Source: an uncultured Halieaceae bacterium (GTDB taxonomy: Bacteria; Pseudomonadota; Gammaproteobacteria; Pseudomonadales; Halieaceae). Taken from it: DNA of 5,854 bases. Location: positions 1-5,854 of the forward strand of contig CAJXZI010000137.1 in the NCBI GenBank assembly GCA_913063005.1, given 5' to 3'. The notes under the pieces were generated by a model that was given only the letters and a program-made list of their open reading frames with translations, was not told the origin of the DNA and made no database searches. The position numbers were made by a program, and so were the translations under genes. Positions 1-4,941 of this stretch are shown here, one piece after another. Position 1 is the stretch's first letter. Each line of letters opens with the position of its first letter.

Positions 1-24
1 TCAACGTGTCGACATTGTTGATGA

Positions 25-336
25 CTGTTTAAATGTTCGCGATCTGGACCCCGAGGTGAGCTGCTGCTTGATGAGGGAGCCTGTCGAGTCATCACAACTT
101 CTGGGCGATCCCTGTTACCCGTTGGAGTTAAATCAGTCTCGGGCGAGTTTACACGCGGTGATCTTGTTCGGTGTGTGAATAGCGACGGCGAGGAGGTGGC
201 TCGCGGCCTCATCAACTATGGCACCGAGGATGCTCAACGACTATTGGGTCGTCCTTCCGCTGATATCGAAGCGATACTTGGTTTTGGCGGTGAGGAAGAG
301 TTGATACACCGCGATAACCTCATCACCGTGAGGTAG
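25..336 (+). CDS. proB: Glutamate 5-kinase, C-terminal PUA domain (3' end of proB; frame broken near position 50)
   Basis: ProB phosphorylates L-glutamate to gamma-glutamyl phosphate, the first step of proline synthesis in the cytoplasm. Only the C-terminal PUA domain is visible. Its landmarks in order are GELLLDEGA (from about 55), SLLPVGVKSVSGEF, RGDLVRC, ARGLINY, GRPSADIEAILGF and the family-typical ending ELIHRDNLITVR before TAG at 334-336. The amino-acid kinase domain would lie to the left of the window. The PUA frame cannot be followed upstream because TGA TGA occurs at 19-24, and no ATG lies in this frame. The second forward frame (2-52) reads QRVDIVDDCLNVRDLDP and would join to RGELLL if one C were missing from the CCCC run at 49-52. 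A slightly larger deletion would also fit, because the usual Arg-Lys-x-Trp segment is absent. Whether this is a sequence error, a pseudogene or a real frameshift cannot be decided here. The domain identification is firm; the left boundary is not. Confidence 0.85.
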   Translation: MFKCSRSGPRGELLLDEGACRVITTSGRSLLPVGVKSVSGEFTRGDLVRCVNSDGEEVARGLINYGTEDAQRLLGRPSADIEAILGFGGEEELIHRDNLITVR

Positions 337-349
337 TCAGGATAATCCT

Positions 350-1165
350 ATGGCAGTGATTTTAAGTTATGCCGTTGCGCTGTTTGTAGCCTCGTGGCTC
401 GGTGGATGGCTTCCGCGTCGTTATGAGTTCACGCACACACAAACACAGCTGGTGATGAGTCTCGTCGCAGGTCTGATGTTAGGCGTGGCTGGCTTTCATC
501 TTATCCCACACAGTTTTGAGCTGGGACAATCGATCGACCGCACCATGTATTTTGTTGTGGGCGGCTTGGTTTTTGTGTTGCTCTTATTGCGACTCTTTCA
601 TTTCCATCAGCACGACATCGCCACTGACGGTGAGTCGTGTGCTCATGCGAACGAACATGATCATGCGCACGCTCACGACCACGCACACGCCCCGCGTGAC
701 GTTGGTTGGGTGGGTTTATTCCTTGGGTTAAGTATTCATACGATTCTTGATGGCGTTGCGCTCGGTGCGATTTTACGCGTTGAGCAAGGGGCGATTTTGC
801 TGCCAGGCTTGGGCGTTTTTGCCGCTATCTTGCTGCACAAGCCTCTGGATTCTTTATCTATCGAGACGATGATGCGTCTCGACGGCTGGAGCGAGCGGCA
901 ACGAAGCATCATAAATGTGATCTTCGCACTTCTTTGCCCGATTGCCGCATTGCTCTTTTATGTTGGGTTCAGCGGCCCAATCGCCAGCGTCTTGCCGGCT
1001 GCATTGGCGTTTTCTGCGGGTGCGTTTATGTGTATTGCACTGGCCGACCTCTTGCCTGAGGTGCAGTTTCACAGCCACGATAAATTGGTGTTAACGGGTA
1101 GCTTTTTGGCGGGTTTACTGGTCGCCTTAGCCCTTGGGGTGTTTGAGCCGCACTTTCATCAGTAA
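350..1165 (+). CDS. ZIP-family divalent metal ion transporter with histidine-rich loop
   Basis: An inner-membrane carrier of the ZIP family, which moves Zn2+ or related divalent ions (Fe2+, Mn2+) into the cytoplasm. The 271 residues show about eight hydrophobic segments (roughly 3-20, 33-52, 66-84, 118-140, 147-167, 187-207, 211-232, 247-265), the usual ZIP topology. Segment 2 carries GFHLIPH (H50, H54). Segment 4 carries the metal motif H130-T-I-L-D134-G. Segment 5 carries H163-K-P-L-D167, with Asp where many ZIPs have Glu. A His-rich loop (about 97-114) lies between segments 3 and 4, the usual position, and contains HDHAHA twice in tandem. The ATG has an AGGA at 339-342, seven bases upstream. 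The gene starts 13 bp after the proB stop and shows no promoter of its own, so it is probably cotranscribed with proB. The metal cannot be told from sequence. Family assignment is confident. Confidence 0.94.
   Translation: MAVILSYAVALFVASWLGGWLPRRYEFTHTQTQLVMSLVAGLMLGVAGFHLIPHSFELGQSIDRTMYFVVGGLVFVLLLLRLFHFHQHDIATDGESCAHANEHDHAHAHDHAHAPRDVGWVGLFLGLSIHTILDGVALGAILRVEQGAILLPGLGVFAAILLHKPLDSLSIETMMRLDGWSERQRSIINVIFALLCPIAALLFYVGFSGPIASVLPAALAFSAGAFMCIALADLLPEVQFHSHDKLVLTGSFLAGLLVALALGVFEPHFHQ
656..691 (+). repeat. Tandem 18-bp coding repeat giving HDHAHA twice
   Basis: Within the ZIP transporter, codons 103-114 encode HDHAHA-HDHAHA. The amino acid repeat is exact. The DNA is only partly conserved between copies (cat gat cat gcg cac gct, then cac gac cac gca cac gcc), so the repeat is old or kept by selection on the protein. 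Such loops in ZIP proteins are thought to bind metal and to tune transport or turnover. Confidence 0.8.
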
Positions 1166-1183
1166 AGGCATCAATAAGTGCCT
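1166..1183. terminator. Weak stem-loop directly after the ZIP stop codon
   Basis: AGGCA (1166-1170) and TGCCT (1179-1183) can pair around an 8-base loop. The stem has only five base pairs, extendable by one T-G wobble, and no T-run follows on either strand. It sits in the 116-bp gap between the convergent ZIP and hemH genes, where a terminator is expected. I saw nothing stronger in the rest of the gap (1184-1281). It may be no more than chance. Confidence 0.2.
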
Positions 1184-1281
1184 AGATGATCAATGGTGTC
1201 ATTAATAACTTGCGGCGAGGGTATCAATCGGCCTGGTAAGACACTCCCCTGCGACTTCAGTTAACAGTGGCTGGCTAGGTG

Positions 1282-2361
1282 TTACTCGCTACCCAGCTTA
1301 CGTGCTTCTTCTTTCGTGATTGCCGCGTCGTATTTGGGTGCGTTCCACCCCACTAACTGCTCGTTAACCAAACGTGTGAGTACATCGATGTGCTGTGGCG
1401 TCGCGTTGAGACAAGGGATGTATTCGTAGCGCTCGCCACCCGCCTCAATGAAGTAGTCGCGGTTTTCCATACCGATTTCTTCGATGGTCTCGAGGCAGTC
1501 AGCAGAGAAGCCAGGGCAGATGATTTGAAGCGATTTTACGCCCTGCTCTGGAAGCCCCTGGAGTGTCTCGTCGGTGTAGGGCTTTAACCATTCATCTCTG
1601 CCAAACCGAGACTGAAACGTCGACATGTACTCATGCGCCTCGAGCCCTAGCTCAGCGGCAACCAGTCTGGAAGTCTTCATGCACTGGCAATGGTAGGGGT
1701 CACCTTCCAATAGGTAGCGTTTTGGCATGCCATGGTAGGAGAGAACTAGCTTATCGGCGCGCCCATGGGCCTCCCAATGCGCGCGAATACTGTCGGCTAC
1801 CGCTGATATGTACGCGGGATGGTCGTGATACGAACTTACAAATCTGAGGTCGGGTAACCATCGCTGCCCCTGAAGCTCGTCTGATAACGCATCAAACGTT
1901 GAGGCAGTCGTCGGACCACCAAACTGTGGGTAGAGGGGAAGCACGATGAGTTGCTGCACACCCTCCTCGAAGAGTGCCCGAGTCTGCGAGGCGATCGAGG
2001 GCTGGCCGTAGCGCATAGCGCCTTTGACAATAATGTTGTCACCCCATTCCTCGGCCAACTGTGCTGCGACACCGGCAACTTGATCCTCTAAGTGATAGAG
2101 CAGCGGCGAACCTCGGTCTGTCCAGACTTCTGAATAAGCTTCGGCGGATTTCTTGGGACGCGTTGTCAAAATAAAGGCATGAAGGATCATCCACCACAGC
2201 AGGCGCGGTACTTCCACAACACGAGGGTCCCACAAGAATTGCTTCAAGTAGGGACGAAGGGCTTTTGCCGTGGGCGCCTCGGGGGTGCCGAGGTTGGTTA
2301 GCAAAACACCGATTTTGGGTTGGGTGCCGTGGTCGTAATTCGACGCACCAATAAATCTCAT
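1282..2361 (-). CDS. hemH: Ferrochelatase (protoporphyrin IX iron chelatase)
   Basis: HemH inserts Fe2+ into protoporphyrin IX to make protoheme at the cytoplasmic face of the membrane. The 359-residue protein has the N-terminal GVLLTNLGTPEAPT (18-31), then RPYLKQFLWDPRVVEVPR, GSPLLYH, AMRYGQP and LPLYPQ. The family signature LSYHGMP...GDPYHCQC holds the catalytic His210. QSRFG follows, and then CPGFSADCLETIEE, in which E291 matches the conserved active-site Glu. Length is typical, with a charged tail of about 20 residues. Start choice: the frame stays open to an ATG at 2421, but the ATG at 2359-2361 has TCCT (AGGA on the coding strand) at 2368-2371, six bases upstream. Homology also begins just after it, so the shorter form is preferred. 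The gene is divergent from the ACAD operon and convergent with the ZIP gene. C225, C227 and C289 are noted, but an iron-sulfur cluster cannot be inferred from them. Confidence 0.97.
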   Translation of the reverse strand: MRFIGASNYDHGTQPKIGVLLTNLGTPEAPTAKALRPYLKQFLWDPRVVEVPRLLWWMILHAFILTTRPKKSAEAYSEVWTDRGSPLLYHLEDQVAGVAAQLAEEWGDNIIVKGAMRYGQPSIASQTRALFEEGVQQLIVLPLYPQFGGPTTASTFDALSDELQGQRWLPDLRFVSSYHDHPAYISAVADSIRAHWEAHGRADKLVLSYHGMPKRYLLEGDPYHCQCMKTSRLVAAELGLEAHEYMSTFQSRFGRDEWLKPYTDETLQGLPEQGVKSLQIICPGFSADCLETIEEIGMENRDYFIEAGGERYEYIPCLNATPQHIDVLTRLVNEQLVGWNAPKYDAAITKEEARKLGSE

Positions 2362-2367
2362 AACAAA

Positions 2368-2371
2368 TCCT
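2368..2371 (-). promoter_or_regulatory. Ribosome binding site deciding the hemH start
   Basis: On the minus strand this reads AGGA, six bases before the ATG at 2361-2359. It supports that ATG over the in-frame ATG at 2421, which would add 20 residues lacking ferrochelatase character. Confidence 0.7.
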
Positions 2372-2396
2372 GTGGTAAACCGAGCCAACAACGCAG

Positions 2397-2410
2397 GTAG
2401 TGCGCACTCC
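2397..2410. promoter_or_regulatory. Palindrome AGTGCGCACT, possible operator
   Basis: Positions 2399-2408 read AGTGCGCACT, a perfect 10-bp palindrome. After one mismatched position it gains one more pair (G2397 with C2410). It lies between divergent hemH and the ACAD operon, about 90 bp upstream of the predicted operon transcription start and inside the likely hemH leader. Symmetric sites like this can bind dimeric regulators (TetR or GntR type), but I recognise no known consensus and no regulator gene is in view. Confidence 0.3.
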
Positions 2411-2441
2411 ACCCTACGCACGTCGTTGATGCACGGATGCT

Positions 2442-2447
2442 ATTCTA
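2442..2447 (-). promoter_or_regulatory. Possible -10 element for hemH
   Basis: The minus strand reads TAGAAT here, a five-of-six match to TATAAT. A transcript starting near 2435 would have a leader of about 75 bases before the hemH ATG. No good -35 hexamer lies at the right distance. The overlapping plus-strand sequence TGCTATTCT (2438-2446) resembles an extended -10, so the assignment to a strand is uncertain. Confidence 0.3.
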
Positions 2448-2461
2448 GCGCGTTATTCGAT

Positions 2462-2491
2462 TTGACTCGCCCCCCTGCGGCCCCCTATAAC
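2462..2491 (+). promoter_or_regulatory. Sigma70-type promoter of the acyl-CoA dehydrogenase operon
   Basis: TTGACT (2462-2467) and TATAAC (2486-2491) each match the consensus at five of six positions and are separated by 18 bp. Transcription would begin near 2498, giving a leader of about 27 bases that contains an A-tract (2501-2507) before the start codon at 2525. The spacer is very C-rich, and TCCCCT follows the -10. A GC-rich discriminator of this kind can make a promoter sensitive to the stringent response, but that is inference. Confidence 0.65.
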
Positions 2492-2514
2492 TCCCCTCAC
2501 AAAAAAATAATTCT

Positions 2515-2518
2515 GGGA
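2515..2518 (+). promoter_or_regulatory. Ribosome binding site deciding the start of the first ACAD
   Basis: GGGA lies six bases before the ATG at 2525-2527. It is a moderate Shine-Dalgarno match, helped by the A-rich leader. It supports starting at 2525 rather than at the in-frame ATG at 2372, which lies upstream of the predicted promoter and would overlap the hemH control region. Confidence 0.55.
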
Positions 2519-2524
2519 AATACA

Positions 2525-3691
2525 ATGAGCCTGACATTCGACTCTGCACGAATACCGAACCCGCACTTAACCGAGGATCATTTGGCGTGGCGTGATGCTC
2601 TGAGACGCTTCATTGATAAAGAGATCATGCCCTACGCTGACGATTGGGATGAGGCGGGTCATATTCCTATCGAGCTTTGGCCGAAGGCGGCTGAAGTTGG
2701 TCTCTTGGGTGCGGGTTATCCCGAGCAATACGGCGGCATGGAGACCGATAGCTGGCACAACTGGATTATCAACGAGGAGCTCTCGCGTGTGGGTGTCGGT
2801 GGCTTGTCTGCATCGCTCATGGTTCACGGTATTGGGCTGCCTCCAGTCATCAATTGGGGCACCGAGGAAATGAAGGCTCAGATTGCACCGCCAGTTCTGC
2901 GCGGTGAATCTTGGATTTCACTGGGTATCACTGAACCCGGTGGTGGCTCGGATGTGGCGAATTTGAAAACCACCGCAGTTCGCGATGGCGATCACTACAT
3001 CGTAAACGGCTCAAAAACCTACATTACAGGCGGTATGCGAGCCAATTACGTCTCTACTGCCGTGCGAACCGGTGGTGAGGGTGCGACGGGTGTTTCGATG
3101 TTGCTGATTCCAACCGATTCAGAAGGATTCTCGCGAACACCGCTCGATAAGAAGATGGGCTGGTGGGCCTCGGACACGGCGACCCTATATTTCGACAACG
3201 TCCGAGTGCCGGTCTCGAATATTATTGGGCAAGAGAACCAAGGCTTTAAAGTCATCATGACCAACTTCAACTCAGAGCGCATGGGAATGGCTGCTTCCAT
3301 GGAAGCGCTTGGCCGTGTGTGCATGGAAGAGGCGGTTGCTTGGGCGACCGAGCGGCAGACTTTTGGAAAGCGTTTGGCTGATCACCAGGTGATTCGCCAC
3401 AAGATTGCTATGATGAAGCAGAGGCTTAATGCGACGCAGGCGTACATTCGCATGTGTTACGAGGCGATTGAGGCAGGTGAGCCCAATGCGGGCGATATCG
3501 CGCTATTGAAAGTGCAGGCCAGCGAGGTCATGGAATTCTGTGCGCGGGAGGCGATGCAGATTCTCGGCGGGATAGGTTACATGCGAGGAAATCGTGTCGA
3601 GCGGATTTATCGCGAGGTGAGGGTCAACGCGATCGGCGGTGGCTCTGAAGAAATTATGCGTGATTTGGCGAGTCGCCAGTACGGGCTCTAG
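2525..3691 (+). CDS. Acyl-CoA dehydrogenase, complete homomeric type with helix-G catalytic Glu
   Basis: A flavoenzyme that oxidises an acyl-CoA to its trans-2-enoyl-CoA and passes electrons to electron-transfer flavoprotein. The 388-residue protein has all three ACAD parts. The N-terminal helical domain spans about 15-125. The beta domain contains GITEPGGGSDVANL (134-147) and NGSKTYIT. The C-terminal helical domain contains R277-Q-T-F280-G281 and ILGGIGYMRGN...ERIYREVR, ending AIGGGSEEIM. The flavin-contact motifs are therefore intact, and the enzyme could act as an ordinary homotetramer. At the medium/short-chain catalytic position (the Glu of YEGT) it has Gly. Instead, NSERMGMAA places E251 where isovaleryl-CoA and long-chain dehydrogenases keep their base. 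This suggests a branched or longer acyl substrate, but the exact one cannot be read. The start at 2525 is chosen because homology begins there, GGGA precedes it and the promoter lies just upstream. It is the first gene of the operon, 32 bp before the next ACAD. Confidence 0.95.
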   Translation: MSLTFDSARIPNPHLTEDHLAWRDALRRFIDKEIMPYADDWDEAGHIPIELWPKAAEVGLLGAGYPEQYGGMETDSWHNWIINEELSRVGVGGLSASLMVHGIGLPPVINWGTEEMKAQIAPPVLRGESWISLGITEPGGGSDVANLKTTAVRDGDHYIVNGSKTYITGGMRANYVSTAVRTGGEGATGVSMLLIPTDSEGFSRTPLDKKMGWWASDTATLYFDNVRVPVSNIIGQENQGFKVIMTNFNSERMGMAASMEALGRVCMEEAVAWATERQTFGKRLADHQVIRHKIAMMKQRLNATQAYIRMCYEAIEAGEPNAGDIALLKVQASEVMEFCAREAMQILGGIGYMRGNRVERIYREVRVNAIGGGSEEIMRDLASRQYGL

Positions 3692-3723
3692 CTCGCGTCC
3701 AAGAATAAAAGAGGAAAAGCGTT

Positions 3724-4929
3724 ATGACTGCAGCTGAGACCAGCTTGAAGAACTTTCAGACCGACATCGATAAGTGGATGGCGGAAAATGTTCCAAAGAA
3801 CCCGGGATTCCTATTGCCGCTCACCTTCTTGGAGGTGGGTACGGAACAGCAGCTCGATTTCTTGCGCGAGTGGCAGCACAAGCTATGGAGTGCGGGTTTC
3901 TTGGGGATGCATTGGCCAACGGAGTACGGCGGACAAGGGGCCGATCCTGCGTATCAAGGTATCGTTGATAAGGCCCTTTCTGCGCACAACGCACCGATTA
4001 TCTTCAACACGATTGGACTCAACTGGACCGGACCCCTGCTGCTCGATGTGGGTAGTGAGGAAGACCGTCAGCGCTACATCAAGAATATCCTGACCGGTGA
4101 AGAGATCTGGTGTCAGGGCTTCTCGGAGCCTGACCATGGTTCTGACTTGGGTAACGTTCAAACCCGCGCGGTGAAAGACGGTGACGAGTACGTCGTTAAT
4201 GGCAGCAAGGTTTGGACTACGCTGGGTAATTACGCTGACCACATGATTTTACTCGCGCGAACAGACACCAGTACGGCGAGAAAATACGATGGCTTGTCGT
4301 TCTTCCTCGCGCCGATGAAAGTTGATGGCGTTGAAGCCCGACCCATCAGAAAGGTGACCGGCGAGTTTGGCTTCAACGAGACCTTCTTCACTGATGCTCG
4401 CATCCCCGCAAGTTGCTTGTTGGGCGAAGAGGGTGGCGGTTGGCGCATGGCAATGAAGACCCTTGAGTACGAGCGTGGTGTGGTTGCCGGTCAGGCGAGC
4501 GCGCATATGAGCCAGTCCATCACTTTGGAAGACCTCATGGAGTCGATGCACGACTTCGAGCGCGATGGTGCTCCGATTCTAGAGGACGCGATGATCCGAG
4601 ATGAGTTGGTTAAATTTGCGATCGAGGCCAAAGCGAATTCAATTAGCGATAGAAGAGCCGCAATACCAGCGCTTAACACCGACTATCCGTTCGGTATTGC
4701 TCTGTCGAACAAGTATCGACATACCGAATTTGCTCGTCGCATGAAGCAGATGGGTGCTCATGTTCAGGGTGCGCAAGGTGCGCTCTTCATGGACGACGAA
4801 CAGTCTTACAAAGGCGGCTTCTGGCAGCGTGCTTACTTCGCTAACTTTGGTACCACCATTGGCGGTGGCACAACCCAAATCCAAGCCAATATCATCGGCG
4901 AGCATGTGCTCGGCCTACCCAAGTCTTAA
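3724..4929 (+). CDS. Acyl-CoA dehydrogenase, flavin-domain subunit of a probable heteromeric enzyme
   Basis: An ACAD-family protein of 401 residues, resembling the flavin-domain partner in two-gene ACADs of steroid degradation. The N-terminal domain carries FLGMHWPTEYGGQG (59-72). The beta domain has GFSEPDHGSDLGN (132-144), matching the TEPxxGSD signature with Ser for Thr, and NGSKVWTT (159-166), whose Trp normally stacks near the flavin. E250 in LEYERG is in position to be the helix-G catalytic base. The C-terminal GGGTTQIQANIIGEHVLGLP is family-typical and lacks the alternative Glu. The usual RxxFG flavin-contact motif is replaced by F278-E-R-D-G282, so the Arg and Phe that reach the neighbouring subunit's FAD are missing. 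This suggests dependence on a partner, most likely the next gene 12 bp downstream. GAGGA at 3711-3715 is eight bases before the ATG. Family is certain; the heteromeric role is inferred and the substrate is unknown. Confidence 0.94.
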   Translation: MTAAETSLKNFQTDIDKWMAENVPKNPGFLLPLTFLEVGTEQQLDFLREWQHKLWSAGFLGMHWPTEYGGQGADPAYQGIVDKALSAHNAPIIFNTIGLNWTGPLLLDVGSEEDRQRYIKNILTGEEIWCQGFSEPDHGSDLGNVQTRAVKDGDEYVVNGSKVWTTLGNYADHMILLARTDTSTARKYDGLSFFLAPMKVDGVEARPIRKVTGEFGFNETFFTDARIPASCLLGEEGGGWRMAMKTLEYERGVVAGQASAHMSQSITLEDLMESMHDFERDGAPILEDAMIRDELVKFAIEAKANSISDRRAAIPALNTDYPFGIALSNKYRHTEFARRMKQMGAHVQGAQGALFMDDEQSYKGGFWQRAYFANFGTTIGGGTTQIQANIIGEHVLGLPKS

Positions 4930-4934
4930 GGAGG
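4927..4934 (+). promoter_or_regulatory. Strong Shine-Dalgarno TAAGGAGG overlapping the upstream stop codon
   Basis: TAAGGAGG is a full-strength ribosome binding site whose TAA is the stop codon of the preceding ACAD gene. It is seven bases from the ATG at 4942. The arrangement favours coupled translation of the two subunits in matched amounts. Confidence 0.85.
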
Positions 4935-4941
4935 CTGAGAG

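Noticed and set aside
1184..1281. Search for a bidirectional terminator between the ZIP gene and hemH
   Set aside because: Short inverted pieces such as AATG...CATT and CAGTGGCTG form stems of three or four pairs with no T-run; none is better than chance.
1678..1692. Cysteines C225 and C227 of HemH as iron-sulfur cluster ligands
   Set aside because: Two nearby Cys in the signature region do not by themselves make the four-Cys arrangement of known [2Fe-2S] ferrochelatases; no claim is made.
2362..2421. Longer hemH form starting at the ATG at 2421
   Set aside because: The extra 20 residues lack ferrochelatase character, and the internal ATG at 2361 has a well-placed AGGA.
2372..2524. Longer first ACAD starting at the ATG at 2372
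   Set aside because: This start lies upstream of the predicted promoter, the added residues do not resemble an ACAD, and it would overlap the hemH leader.
3883..4551. Open frames on the minus strand inside the second ACAD gene
   Set aside because: They are shadows of a strongly coding plus-strand gene; their translations resemble no protein family and have no convincing ribosome sites.
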